Shown here: positions 13,812 to 26,652 of the stretch, one piece after another | Layout of the letters: each line of letters begins with the position of its first letter | How positions within the stretch are numbered: position 1 is the stretch's first letter | Assembly: GCF_029852145.1 (NCBI RefSeq) | Contig: NC_079973.1 | Coordinates: 1,488,001 to 1,552,000, forward strand | Source of the DNA: Microplitis mediator | Lineage: Eukaryota > Arthropoda > Insecta > Hymenoptera > Braconidae | DNA: 64,000 nucleotides | Reading direction: 5' to 3' | Translations under genes and position numbers: made by a program | The notes under the pieces: generated by a model | Told to the model about the DNA's origin: nothing | Seen by the model: the letters and a program-made list of their open reading frames with translations, nothing else | Database searches by the model: none

Positions 13812-14566
13812 GGGGAGCGTGGGGCAGAGCGGCCCCCCTGAAATTTTGACCAAAAAAAAAATTTTTTTTTTTTCGACTAATTACTATAAATCCGATATGT
13901 TTGCGCATTTTTACCCCTACGCATGACATTTGGGGCAAAATGGACAAGCCCAAAATTTTGAAAAAGTGATTTTTTCATATTTTTATCGTCAAATTAAAAA
14001 AAAATTATTATAATTCCACATTTCTAGCCCTACGCATAACACCTGGGGCAAAATGGACCAGCCGAAACTTCCGAAAAAATTATTTTTTCATATTTTTCGG
14101 CCGTTTCTCTATGTAAGAGGCAAATTTGGTCACTAAAAATTTATAAAAATTAATTTTTTTTTTTTTAGCTGATAAATTTTTGAAATAAAGTAAAATTATA
14201 GAATTGATTTTTTTTTTTTATTAAATAACAATTAGTAATTAAGGTAATCGAGAGTGAACGATTTTTTACGCTTTAAAAAATTTTTTTCGAGTAATATAAA
14301 ACCAAAAATAGTTGTTAAGAGAAAGAAATACATTCTTAATGATGAAAACAATTTAAAAAAAAAAAAAAAACGAAAAAAAAAAATTTTTTTTATCACTTTT
14401 TGAAGGGGGGCTGCTCTGCCCCACAAAAAAAAAAAAAAATTTTTCAGAATTTTGGCAAAATGTCCATAAATTTGTTCGAAATAGGACAAAAGTAAAGTGA
14501 TCGTCTGGTTGAAAGCCACAAAAAATAATAATTCGCTTAGGGGGGCCGCTCTGCCCCACCCTCCCC
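13812..14566. mobile_element. 755-bp TA-flanked MITE, GGGGAGCGTGGGGCAGAGCG ends
   Basis: Terminal inverted repeats of about 27 bp, rich in GGGG/CCCC, match between both ends (left GGGGAGCGTGGGGCAGAGCG, right CGCTCTGCCCCACCCTCCCC). TA flanks both sides, as for Tc1/mariner-type insertions. The interior contains repeated phrases such as CCCTACGCATRACA. No transposase frame exists; the open frames inside come from low-complexity poly-T. A second copy lies at 25,942-26,652. Confidence 0.85.
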
Positions 14567-16413
14567 TAAATATTTTGAGCAAAGTCAAAATTTGAATTTA
14601 CAAAATTAATTGGTTCAAGTAATTTTTTTTATGAATTCAAAGCTGTGTAAATGCGATATGTAAAGAAAGAAGAAAGTGAATAAAATATTTTGAAGTAACG
14701 TTTCTAGAGAAAAATATGAGAGCTGCATAATTAGCATAGTTAAATATTAATAGAATAAATAAAAATAAAAGAGGATAATTAAGCAAAGTTTGAACTTTTA
14801 TCTCGGAATATTTGAAGAGGATTATTAATTTGTCATGTCAATATCTATTAACCGTAGCATAAATACATATACATATATATGTCAGTATCCATGTGTATTT
14901 TATATTTAAAAGTTACCCCAGTAGACTGCCGATCAGTCTAGCTCAGAAACTCAAATATAAATCCAACGAGAATCCCGTCGGGAAAACTGAATAATTCAAA
15001 ATTCATGAGCAATGTTTAAGTTTCGTTCGCCGATGAAATTATCGATATACGTCGCCGGCAGTTTCTCTTATTTGTCATTTTAAAAATTCAAAAACCCTTA
15101 CACTTAACCCATCCCACCCTCTCTATCTCATTTCCTCTTTTCCTTCATCTCTTTTTCCTCTTTACGCTCATCTACATAAAACCTGAAATATTATTTAGCC
15201 CGCAAAGTTTGTCATCAGCTCGGAAACCCCCATGACAATAAAAAAAAAATAAAATAAAATATCTAAAAGCTATTTAGCAGACATCAGCCATTAAATACTT
15301 TTAAAGACAGACGTACTCGCGCATTGTTTTTCCCACAAAGCTCGAGACTAAGATTTATGAACAAGAACGACAAGATGGTCTTCCTCTAGCCTCAAGCCAT
15401 AACGACATCAACCTGCTCTACTACGTGTAAAACTCTCGATGCATTTACGTCCAACTCTATCACGGGCCATTAAACTTTCAAGAGTCGATCAGCAGCAGCC
15501 GCCGGCTTTTTATAAGACATTGGACCTAGTGTTTGAAAACTATCATAATCATCGTCGTAGTCATAAAAACATCATAATACATAAATAAATAAATATATAT
15601 ATAAAAAAAAAAAAAAAATCGAGACAATCGTCCGAGTCTCAACTTCAGCCCCAGACTCAGACTCAGTCTGCCGTCATCAGTTGCCTTATTTTTATTTTTT
15701 TTATATATATTTACTTACTTACTTTCACCCCTTATATTTTCTTTTGTTAGTTATTTTTTTGTTGCCTCGTACAACATCCGCACAGCGTATCCCCCAGTTT
15801 CTAAGGGGATTCAGCCCCTCATGCCCAGTGTCAGCCAACTGCGAGACCATGGCGCCACAAAACAATCAATTTGCGACGCGAGGATATATCTACTTAGTGA
15901 ACCTACGGTGTAATTTAAAAGAGAAGACGGACTAGCCGGCTTTTATATATCACTATATATGTATATGTGTAGGTATTATATATACGTATCGATAATCGAT
16001 ATCCGATTATGTTCCCACAACCACGACCACGCCTTTGGCTTTTCCGTATCGCTTAATACCTCTTCATCTTAACCCTTTATTTTTCCGTCATCCTTAACGC
16101 TTTTATTATTTTTTTTTTATTTTATCTTACACTTGCTATGACGCTTCCTATATTTTTACATTATATATATTAGGGTACATAAAAAAAAACGTTATTTACT
16201 AATACGCGCCTGATATCTACTTTACGATCCCGGTATTTTTTAACTTTTTATGAGCAAATCCCGGTCTTTTATTTATGAAAAAAAACCGAGATTGTGGTAA
16301 CATTTTTTAGAAAATTGCTATTTACTAAATTCGTTAATAACTCGGGTAAATATTTTTTTAAAAACCTTAGAAACAGCAAATAAATTTTTTAATGAAGAAA
16401 ATTTAATTTATTA
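14567..16413. other. Non-coding stretch
   Basis: AT-rich, with a moderately GC-richer patch at 15,000-15,900 that includes a CAGCAGCAGCCGCCGGC motif and simple repeats. No gene supported. Confidence 0.45.
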
Positions 16414-16656
16414 CACAGAAAAAAGGGATTTCTTGGCACAAGAATTTTTTACTCCTCCCAGGAAAATTTTTTCCCAGCCCAAGAAATTTTTCGTATTATG
16501 GATTGAAAACAGAAATTTTCTTACAGCGACAATTAATTTTCTCAGAGCAAGAAAAAACTTTTTGAGTCAATAAATTTTTTCCCGTCCCAGGAAAATTTTT
16601 GTGTTCAATTTATAAAACAAAAAAATTCTTGCGCCCAGAAATTATTTTTTTCTATG
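16414..16656. mobile_element. 243-bp TA-flanked MITE, CACAGAAAAAAGGG ends
   Basis: The left end CACAGAAAAAAGGGATTTCT pairs with the right end (reverse complement CATAGAAAAAAATAATTTCT) and continues through GGCRCAAGAATTTTTT. TA flanks both sides. Internal CCCAGGAAAATTTT motifs are repeated in both orientations. The ends resemble the CACGGAAA ends of the 29.9-kb and 43.4-kb families, suggesting one shared transposase type. Confidence 0.75.
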
Positions 16657-18648
16657 TAGATTAAAAATTCAAATATTGCGTTAAGTGTCACTTGAAGTTA
16701 AGACAGTCCGCGGTGTTGATTTTTTTTATATAGTATACTTGTGCTTATAAATTATCGTTGAATATTCATTAAAAAAATTTAGTTAATCATCTATAAGTAA
16801 GTAATTCTAGCCATCAAAGCAGCGCCGGATTAAATTTAATTCAACTTCGCCGAGGCGTTGAGATTAAAATCTCGTTAAATTAAATTTTTACGGTTCAATT
16901 GCGACAAAGTATTTTTTTTTTAAGAGCTATAAGTCCTGAGAAGCGTTTTCGATCAATTATCAATAAGTCACAGGATTTATCAGAACGGTATTACACTAAA
17001 TTTGACTCTACTCCGAAGTGTTGATACTGAGACCTCTGTAAATACCATTGTTGCCATTAAATAGTAACAAAATATTTTTTTCCACAATATACGAGTCCGA
17101 AACTACCCTCGAAGAGGGAAAGTTCTTTGTTAAGCAAACCCAAACATTTATAAACAAATATAAAGCCATAAATACAAGAGTTTGAATAGCCCGGGTACAA
17201 TCGACGTCGGATTAAAGTTACGTCTTAACAAAACCCTTCAAACAAGTGACAACCGCGGTAACCAGGTTACCATTTATTTTCCTTCCTTCTTCTTATTATT
17301 TTACCTTTTTTCTATTACCACGTGATGGGATCGATAATCGAATGGGTTTGTAAACCAGCCAATGGATGCGATCGTATTTCAAGATATCGAGTTATAAATT
17401 TTTTTTTACTTCAAATTCCAAAGATCCTTTTGTCAATAATGCCGTTCATACATTTTATCTTTTTATATATTTTTTTCATACGTTTTTACTATATATTTTT
17501 ATCCATTCATTATTATTGTTTTTAAATTTTACATTTGTTGATAAATTTATTGCCAGCATCCACTGGGTAAAAAAAAAAATGTATAATAATAACAATAAAA
17601 ACAATAAAGTGTGACGTTTCAACTAGTTAAATTTTTTTTTTTTTATTTATAAACATAGAAAATATTCTGTCTCTAATTTTAGTATTTTTTTTTTAAGTGG
17701 ATTGTTTTTATTTTTTATTTATTATATATGATGGAAATGAGTTTTGCAACTATGTCGGGTGGTCCAATTTAGACGGCTCGTATAACAAATTGCCGCTAGA
17801 TAACGTATGCAAGGCAATGACAAGAAAGTTTATTATTTTATTTTTTTTTTCATTGATTTTTGTTGACCCTATCAGAATTTTAATATTTTTTATTTATTTT
17901 CCATTCAATAGTTTTTTTTTAAATTTTTTCATAACCGTATTCCCCATGTGGAAATATACCGTCGAGTGTCAAAACAAGTTTTTATCGGAAATAAATCGGG
18001 CAAATAAGAGTTTAAAATACGAGTAGTTTTATCTGGTGTACAATGTATGGGTAATATTTTTCACGCGTACTGAGCTCTGGCCAAGCTGCAAGTGGGATTA
18101 AACTCGCGGACAAGTAGAAAAGCGTATAGAAGAGTAGAAAGGTAAAGAGGGATTTTAGCAGAAGGATAAAGAGCAAGAGTAGGAGTAAAAAGAGTGGAAT
18201 GACAAGTGTACAAGTATGTAACGTTCATATATAATATATATAGATATATGTTAGGTTATGTTATGTTATAGGTTTTAGGTGAAGCTAGAGGTAGGATTTT
18301 CGTAGAAGCATTTCACCAAAGGCTCTTGTACGAACAATCCGCTGAACTCAAAGTGTAAACGTTTACGATTGAAGGGGATTTAGTTTGTTGTAGTGGTAAT
18401 ACTGAAAATATGAGGAAAATGGCTCTTGGTACTATATAAGATCATGGGGCTAAATATGGATATGAAATTTGTCGAGGGAATATTTATCCCGCATATTTCA
18501 TCTTTCAAAGGAGAGTAATGTAATTTCCTTATTTTTAATCAAATTGACTTTTTTTCTTACTAAAGATGATAGATAATTGTATTTATTGGCTTTGTAATTA
18601 TTATTTATTTCACGGAAAAAAATAAACTATATAAATTGAGAACGACAA
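16657..18648. other. AT-rich stretch without genes
   Basis: Open frames near 17.3-18.0 kb are rich in Phe, Ile and Tyr because of poly-T runs and show no domain. A CACGGAAAAAAAT motif at 18,611 resembles a MITE end without a detectable partner. Confidence 0.45.
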
Positions 18649-19123
18649 CCCGAGTCGAAAAACAAAATTAGATTTAAGCCTCAAAGTTCTCAATGAGGTT
18701 TTTGAGGATTAATCAAAAATTTTAAGATTGACAACAGTATATAAAGTTATCCTAATTTAGTCCTCAAAGTAGTAGTTATGAGCAATTTTACCATTTTGAG
18801 GACTAAACTGGAATAACATAATCGGGATTAGAGCCTCAAAATACTCAAAACATACAGAAATAGTTTAATCCACATTAGAACCTCAAAAGTCTCATTCGAC
18901 GATTTCTCCCCTTCCTTTTGTATCTAAAATTTTTCAAAGTCCGAAATATAACTTTTCAATCGTTGAGGATTTTGAGGTCTTACTTATAATTCAAAATTTA
19001 GACCTCATAGTTCTCATTGAGGATTTTGAGTACTAAAGTAGAGTTACTTTCTGGGCAGTAAATAAAACATCAAAGGAATTGAGGCTTTTGAGAACTAAAC
19101 TAGAATTTGATTTTTGACTCGGG
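18649..19123. mobile_element. 475-bp inverted-repeat element built from CCTCAAA/TTTGAGG motifs
   Basis: Terminal inverted repeats of about 40 bp with imperfect matches: left CCCGAGTCGAAAAACAAAAT, right ending in TTTTTGACTCGGG. Inside, many copies of CCTCAAA, TTGAGGATT and TTGAGGT alternate in orientation. No coding potential. Confidence 0.7.
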
Positions 19124-19478
19124 ATAAGTAATATAATGATAAAGACGATCAGTGAATACTATCATTCTAAATAGTAATTATGTCATTTATGATTAAAATG
19201 TGGATCATTTCAGGATTAGTATAAAAATTTATCGCTATGCAAGAAAAATTACTATTTGAACTTTAAAAATCGTAACTGATACTTAAAAAATTGACGACAC
19301 GTATTATAAAATTTATTATTTGGAATGTTCAAATTCTCCATATTGACACCCGGATTCCGGGTTATAATTTCAAACACTAATTTTTAAAGTTTATTTTTTT
19401 TCGTGTTGTTTCCTTTTTTTTAAATATTTACAGGTGACAAGGCGACTAAATTTATTCTGCGAAAAAATATGAACTGCA

Positions 19479-19595
19479 CACTAAAAAATCGGGAGTGAAT
19501 TCGGAGTGATTACGGATTTAAATAAAATTTCGCTCCGTCACTCGGAATTTTAGAAAAAATTACTCCGCATACGGAGTGAATAGGAAGTTTTTTAG
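19479..19595. mobile_element. Short copy of the GGAGTGA/TCACTCC MITE family
   Basis: Begins CACTAAAAAATCGGGAGTGA and ends near GGAAGTTTTTTAG. The interior has GGAGTGATTACGGATTT and repeated CTCCG. Relatives lie at 21,247, 25,799 and 62,188. Confidence 0.6.
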
Positions 19596-21246
19596 GGGTA
19601 GTTCATTACTATTTAAAACAATAATTTACAAATTTGTTTTTTTGTCATAAAAAAAAATTGGACGTCACTGAAATGTTTTTTAAAAATAGCGAGCGCTAAC
19701 CAGATAATGACAAAGTGGGTCGGCGGAAATTTTATTATCTAGAACTGAGCCAATAATTGTTTTCGAATAATTACATTTAAATATTTGCTCATACACTCTA
19801 TTTAAAAATTATAGTATGAGTAAATATTTATACAGGATTTATTTATTTTTATTTTTAACAATTTCAGAGCAATGAGAAAATTTTCTACTATCAATTAAAA
19901 TTAAAAAAATAAATCTGTAAATTCCCTATTTACTAAAGTTCGAAATAATGAATCCAAAAATACTTAATACTTTCATTAATTACTGAATTAAAACTATAAT
20001 AATAATTAACGAATTAATTAAAGTATCAAACCGTAAGTACTTCTCAACAGCAAATAGAGCCGGCTTTATTTCATTTCAAAATATGTTTTAATACCAAAAA
20101 GGACTTGCGAAGCTCGAAAATTAATTTTCCTAATTAACGTCTACGTCGCGACCCCGCTTAAAAAAAAAAAAAAAAAAATTCGTCCGTAACAATGTCTATT
20201 AAAAAAAAATGAATCGCCAAAATTATGATAAAAAAATAATTCAATAAATAATGAGTATTCTTAGAAAGTTTGAATGAATTTAAATTTTAAAATTAAAACT
20301 TTTAATACCTCCATCATCTAAAAAAATATTCATTCTTACATCAAACATACTAGCTAGAATAATTAAAAAACTTTTCTATTTCATAATTAATTTCATCTTT
20401 TCTCTCCTCACCTCCCCTTTGCTTTCATCAAATTTAAATTTTTTCCACAAACACATTTTTAAATATTTTTTTAATTTTTTTTTTTTTAGTTAAATAAATA
20501 GAAGATTAATTCTATAATTGTCTGTAAAGTTAATTCAAACTCTATTCACTCGTGTCCAATGAAAAATAAAAATTAAAATAAAATGTAACCTCAAAGAATA
20601 AATAATTAATCATAAGACAAAGAAGCCAACTTTTAAAAGTTGGTTAAACTTTTCTCAACTCGTTATTTACTATCACTCATTAATAATAACAATTATTATT
20701 ATTTTTATTGCTGGAGATATATACCTACAGTTTTAAATAACTTTGTTATGATAAATTTTTTTTTTATCGTAATAATAATAAATCGCGGCAAAAAAAAAAG
20801 GTATTAAGTTATTTAAAATTACGGTTGCTTAATTAAATACTTTAGTTTACATAATTCATTGTTATTATATTTATTATCGGTAATAAATAAAGTTAATCCG
20901 AGTTTGTGAGCCGAACAAAGAACAATGGAGGTTTGTAAATAGCGGCAACAATGATGAGCAATTTAAAAGATAGATTACGTAAAAGAGCCATGATCGAGTA
21001 CTCGGTGCACGGTGCTAGGGTATTACAGAGCACGAGACAAGGCCACGGGTATCAAGGTCGCTATGCAATTATGTTTGTACATGTATGTAGGATATAATAT
21101 ATTTATTGAGACATTCAATAGAATAAATGGTTTCATGCTCTGCGAGATACCAGTCTATAAAAAGACGACAAATTGCCTTAGATCATTTTTTTAGGGTTTT
21201 TTTATGGATGATTAGTAATTTGATAGTTTTTTTTTTTTGGTCATTA
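19596..21246. other. AT-rich stretch without genes
   Basis: Dominated by ATT/AAT-rich sequence and poly-A runs. No coding exon, RNA gene or clear element was recognised. Confidence 0.5.
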
Positions 21247-21893
21247 GACTGTAAAAAATTTGAGGAATGAACGAGGATGAAATTCGGAGTGAAGTTTACT
21301 TCAAAATTTTGAGATTCAAAATTTTGAGATTGAAACTCCGAATCGGAGTGAATGCGGATTTCGTAAAAATCTAGACCGTTACGAAATTACTCTGCTGAAA
21401 AAACAAACGCCCTGCCCGTGTGAAAATAACATATATGGTCATAATATATGTAAAAATATATGATAAATATCAGAAAATATATGTGGCGAATTTAACTATT
21501 TTTTCTGATATATTTTTTTTTATATTAAAAAATATCATACTCATCTTCTATACGAGTCCGTATATATTTAGCATATATAATATATATATGTCAGCCATAT
21601 ACAAAAAATATATAAGTTACATATATGGAATACATATATTTTCTACTGTATATAATTTTATATTAAATCGGCGAAAATCTCTATATGATTTTTTATAATG
21701 TATCATATATTTTTTTGTTGCAAACATATATGATTTTATATATTTTAACCATATATTGTTTTTTCATACGGGTATTTACCCCGTACGCAGAGTAATTTTT
21801 TTTAAAACTCCCAAACTTTAAGTGACGGAGTGCATTCGGATTTAAATAAAATCCGTAATCACTCCAAATTCACTCCCGATTTTTTTTTCTGGT
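21247..21893. mobile_element. GGAGTGA-family MITE split by a nested element
   Basis: The left part (from GACTGTAAAAAATTTGAGGA) and the right part (ending CACTCCCGATTTTTTTTTCT) belong to the same family as 19,479-19,595 and 25,799-25,941. The middle is interrupted by a different element at 21,415-21,772, so the host copy is the older insertion. Confidence 0.65.
21415..21772. mobile_element. 358-bp nested MITE made of ATATATG motifs
   Basis: Ends CCCGTGTGAAAATAACATAT and (reverse complement) CCCGTATGAAAAAACAATAT form inverted repeats of about 24 bp. The interior is an array of short ATATATG/CATATAT palindromic motifs. It sits inside a GGAGTGA-family copy. No clear target duplication was found. 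Confidence 0.7.
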
Positions 21894-23110
21894 ATTCCGA
21901 TACTTCGATTGTAGCAAATTATGAATTTTTTTTTTTAAATAAAATTTATATGTTAGAAATTTTATAAAATTAAAAAAAAAATTTTGCTATTTTTACTTTT
22001 CATAAATTTCCTACAGGAAATTTTTTTTTATAATTTTGTTATAAAAAATTGAACTTGTAATTAAGTTATTTTTAAACTTTTACGGAAACTTTAGAAAATT
22101 GAATATTTTGTAAGCGAATTATTTTCTACGTTTTATGAAAAAAAATAAAAATTTGTATTTTTTTTTTATAAATTCATTTTTGCCCGCAAGAAATTTTCTC
22201 ATTTTCCTTGGCCCTGTCCTCCAAACGGAGTACCACGCTACGGATATAGAATAAAAAAAAGCTCGGGTTTATTTCCGGGCCCGATCGAAGATTCAATTTA
22301 CGAAGAGCGTCACACGCGATTGGATTAGTCGCGATTCACCGCTCGCGAAATAAAAAATATTAAGCAACTGAAAATAAAGCTAGCTCGTGGGAGTATAAAT
22401 GTTAAAAAGTTTAAAACTTGATCGGAATCCTTCTCACCAGTCGCTCGCGGTGCACAAACGGTAACTTAACTCTCAAAATCGGCGATTCCAACGATGAGCG
22501 CAAATGCATTTCGCTGGATACGAGTATCAGCAACTCGACTACTTTTTTATCTTTATATTACTCGTCTTCTTCTCTTTCCTTCCCTACTTCGTCAACCTAG
22601 TCCAAGTCTACCAGGACTTTTACTTCCACCACTGGCACTACCGCTACCAAAAACTTTTCGATCCCTTTTACCCCGCAAGACTTAAAACTTTATCGTGCCT
22701 TCTTTGAGCCTCAGAATGAAAATAGAAAAAATAATGAAAACGAAAAGAGGAAATGTAAAAATTGATAAAAAAGTAGAAAGGGAAAAAAAAAAAAAAAGAG
22801 AGGTACGAATGGAATTTTTTTCACAGGCAACTCGCCGAACCGGAATATCGTGATGAAAAGCCCTTTTTATTTCTCTATTTTATTATATTCTCTTTTTGGT
22901 TATTTTGGCTGAAACATTTTTCAGCCCCAGTCTTTGGCTTTCACTTTATTATTATTATTTTTTTTGATTCGCGCTCCAAAGCCGAGATTATCGACACGTT
23001 GTCAGCAGCCCGCGAACGCCGCGAGAAGCGACGACTAAGTTAGCGAACTCGGGTGACAGTAAAATAAAAATAAAATAAAAAAAAATAAAAGTTTAAATTA
23101 AACGTCTGCG

Positions 23111-23220
23111 ACTTACCGTCTTGGAGGCAATTTCACACTGATAAAGATATTTTTCACGATGAATTGCGATCTTGAGATATTTTTATTCCCTACTTAGAAC
23201 TTGTTTCCCAGTTTATATAC
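23111..23220 (-). promoter_or_regulatory. Candidate TATA promoter and untranslated first exon (- strand)
   Basis: On the - strand GTATATAAAC lies at 23,220-23,211. About 95-100 bases downstream is ACG|GTAAGTCGC (exon ends at 23,117), a near-consensus 5' splice site. The implied exon of about 70-75 nt has no in-frame ATG, so it would be a 5' UTR exon. The target gene would lie at lower coordinates. Both motifs can occur by chance, and no transcript evidence is available. Confidence 0.3.
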
Positions 23221-23639
23221 CCGTCACACCGACAATTAAACTCCATTAGGGTTTTCAACCAAATAAATAAATAAATAAATAAATAAACGCAATACAATAA
23301 AATTTAAAATTCGCGTTATTAAATAGTAAAATAACAATAATAATAATAATGAAATAAAAGTTAAAATAAAATAAACAAAACTAGTGAAAAATACACAGAC
23401 ACAAGCACATGCTGAGATTAAATCCCAGGCTCGAGATTAATGTTGACAGAAGAAGGCAACGTTTACATTTTCATTGGCGCGTGAGTGAACACGAGAGTCT
23501 GCTGCTGTTGTATTTTACTCTACACTCAGTACTTGTACCGGTGCACGGATATAACATACGAACAACCGAATACACCGACGAACGAATGAACGAACCAACG
23601 TACCAACGGATCAACGAATAAACGTACGTACGGGGCCTC

Positions 23640-24250
23640 GAGTACGGAATAACAGGAAAAACCGGCGAGTCAAGTGCCGTCGTGACACACGACGTTCTCT
23701 CCCCTCGGCCTTCTCTCCTTTACTACCCTGGCGCAGCTTCACCTTTACACGGACTCAGATAGGGGCCGACTATATATATTTCGTCGGGAAAACACGTGGG
23801 ATCAACTGAGACTGCGTGGAAATATTTCGCGCAACTCTGATCCGAATTTTGTTCCACTGTCTGCTAGTAGCAGTTACTAGTTACTGGAGCTGGCGATGGG
23901 GGACCGCAAGTACATTGTTATTAGATATAGATTGAGAATGAGAATGAGGGTGGGAAGTCTATCGCGACACGATCCTCATGGCGGGAGAGAGCTCGCGGAA
24001 CTGAGTTGTAAGTCGTGGGCTTGCGAACGGAGAATCGGACGAGGGGCGCCGTTGCGGGCGCCTCTGACGCGACTGACGTCGACCGAGGAGGCAGTGGCTG
24101 CAGAGACCGAGGTCTGGACGCGAGGACGGATATAAACTCGCTTCGTCGTATCCGGCATCCGCGTCGTCTTCCGGACGATGAGAATCGGCAAGGATGCCTC
24201 GGGTTCTTTCTTTTAGTTCTATTTCGAGACTTTTATTTTTGATTCACCCG
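23640..24250. promoter_or_regulatory. GC-rich, CpG-containing island
   Basis: About 600 bp that is clearly GC-richer than its surroundings, with many CpG and a TGACGTCG element resembling a CRE near 24,075. TATATATAT lies near 23,771. Frames on both strands are open for 70-80 codons in the GC-rich core, as expected of such composition. They are Arg-rich on both strands, so coding is not claimed. A promoter or enhancer is the better guess. Confidence 0.35.
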
Positions 24251-25798
24251 GAAAACCGAACTGAAATTGCTTACTAACTCATCTAAGACAGATTTAATCG
24301 ACGGTGGAAATTTCGGATTTTGGGGCTCGCGGGTTAGAACTCGGGTTGTAATTTTTAAGCTCAAGTTAAATTGGAGTTTAATTTTCCCGCCGGTTTATAA
24401 GAATTAAAAATTTTTGTTGGTATGAATTTATATCACAAATAAATATCACACATTAACACTAATTTCGGTACTTAATAAATTTTTATCACACATTTTTTTT
24501 TACCCACAGATATAATTACTATCAGTAGCAGACACTGAATACTAAAAACGTGATTTGCAACCCGTTTAATCGGGAAACCGCAGTAATAATTGTCGATTTT
24601 CCTGCGTGGTTTCAGCACACGACATGCCAGCAATAAATTTAAAATAAAATAAATTCGTAAATCACACCGACACTTTCCTATCACACGCACCGAGAAAAAC
24701 TTGACTTGAGTTATATTTATTCCCTTCTATGTATTATCAAATCAAATGCCCAACACACGTCCGGTAAAATAAAAAATTTTCATTCAAATTTTATCCTAAT
24801 TCTCTACTCTACTATACGCTCTCTGCTTTTTACTTTGCAGATCAACGAACCTGTTTTATTTATTTTTTAAGCCCGGATTTTTATTTATAAGTAAAACCAC
24901 ATAAATTTATATTTGAAAATTAAAAAAAAAAGCCTGGGGATTTTGTAAATTAATAAACCCGAGGTCTGTAGCCGTCATAAAAAAGTTTAATTTTGTATAA
25001 AATTCTCGGTGAATGAATGGATCGTTAATACGTTACTCTGCAATATTTATACATTACCAGTACGCATTTTTTTTTTTATTTGATATCTTTTTACCATCTG
25101 TACATTTTTCATCAATTTAATAGATTCGGGCGTTAATTTTTTTTGGTATAACGAAAATATCATGTTTTGACTTTTAATAAAAACGTTTTTTTTTTTTTTT
25201 ACCTTTTAGGGCAGAGGGTAAAACTGAATTTTAATTTATGAGATAACTGGAGTTGAATTAACTCAGCATCGATTGTAGGTCGGACCCTGTACTAGTGTAC
25301 GAAGCTTAAAATATTGCCAGTCATGACCAGATATTGTGATGGCGGAACAGAGAATTTGCTTGCAAGTAGAAATAGATTTAACAGTCAGACGCGGTACGCT
25401 ATTCACAAATTAACTTAAACTCATTATATATTAATGGTAATAGCTTTTAATTTAATATTGTGTTTAAATATAAATTCATGACAGTTTCATATTTAATATT
25501 TGATATTTATTATTTAATGTCATGGTTTTAAAGAGACTAATTTACAGTAAATGGATTCGAAGTCAGATTTAATATTTTGCGGTCGATAATGGATTTTTAT
25601 TTTTAATTACCAACGGATATATTAATAATTTTATTTTTAATGGGTTTTTAAAATAGTTTAAGATATGGAGCTTTGACGTTACATGACGTGGTTTGATTAT
25701 TAATTTATGAGAAATGTCATTTTTAGAAAGTTTATAATTTATGAAAATTAAATTTATATTTTTAAAATAACCCATTAAAAAAATATGACATACAAAGA

Positions 25799-25941
25799 CA
25801 CTAAAAAAATTTTCCAGAGCAGACGAATTTTTATTTATTTGGAGTGAAATTTACTCCGGAAGGAAATTCATTTCAACCTCAAAATTTTGGATCGAAGTGG
25901 ATGAGAATTTAAATCCGAATTACTACTGATTTTTTACAGTG
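25799..25941. mobile_element. Complete 143-bp GGAGTGA-family MITE
   Basis: Ends CACTAAAAAAAT and ATTTTTTACAGTG (reverse complement CACTGTAAAAAAT) are inverted repeats. The interior has GGAGTGAAATTTACTCCGG, a near-palindrome. It abuts the truncated GGGG-end element directly. Confidence 0.75.
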
Positions 25942-26652
25942 GGGCTGTAAAAAAAATTTTTTCGACTAATTACTATAAATCCGATATGTTTGCGCATTTT
26001 TACCCCTACGCATGACATTTGGGGCTAAAAGAACAAGCCCGAAATTTTGAAAAAGTGATTTTTTCATATTTTTATCGTCAAATTAAAAAAAAATTATTAT
26101 AATTCCACATTTCTAGCCCTACGCATAACACCTGAGGCAAAATGGACCAGCCGAAACTTCCGAAAAAATTATTTTTTCATATTTTTCGACCGATTCTCTA
26201 TGTAAGAGACAAATTTGGTCACTAAAAATTTATAAAAATTAAATTTTTTTTTTTTAGTTGATAAATTTTTGAAATAAAGTAAAATTATAGAATTGATGTT
26301 TTTTTTTATAAAATAAAAATTAGTAATTAAGGTAATCGAGAGTGAACGATTTTTTACGCTTTAAAAAATTTTTTTCGAGTAATATAAGACCAAAAATAGT
26401 TGTCAAGAGAAAGAAATACATTCTTAATGATGAAAACAATTTAAAAAAAAAAAAAACGAAAAAAAAAATTTTTTTTATTACTTTTTGGAGGGGGGCCGCT
26501 CTGCCCCACAAAAAAAAAAAATTTTTTTTCAGAATTTTGGCAAAATGTCCATAAATTTGTTCGAAACAGGACAAAAGTAAAGTGATCTTATGGTTGAAAG
26601 CCACAAAAAAGTAATAATTGGCTTAGGGGGGTCGCTCTACCCCACCCTCCCC
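25942..26652. mobile_element. Second copy of the GGGG-end MITE, left end deleted
   Basis: Closely similar to 13,850-14,566 from TCGACTAATTACTATAAATC onward, including the right terminal repeat ending CACCCTCCCC followed by TA. The left terminal repeat is reduced to GGGGCTGTAAAA, so about 30-40 bp are lost next to the adjoining MITE. Confidence 0.85.

Larger units (their letters stand above)
21894..25798. other. Mostly non-coding; contains two promoter-like islands
   Basis: Apart from the candidate promoter at 23.1-23.2 kb and the GC-rich island at 23.64-24.25 kb, only AT-rich DNA and an (AATA)n tract (about 23,262-23,286) were seen. A good + strand acceptor-like site (TTTACTTTGCAG) ends at 24,840, but no downstream coding exon could be defined. 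Confidence 0.4.

Noticed and set aside
14232..14588. 118-codon - strand frame and its counterpart at 26,320-26,604
   Set aside because: Both are poly-Phe/Lys frames across T-runs in two copies of the same MITE. The similarity is at DNA level only and there is no domain.
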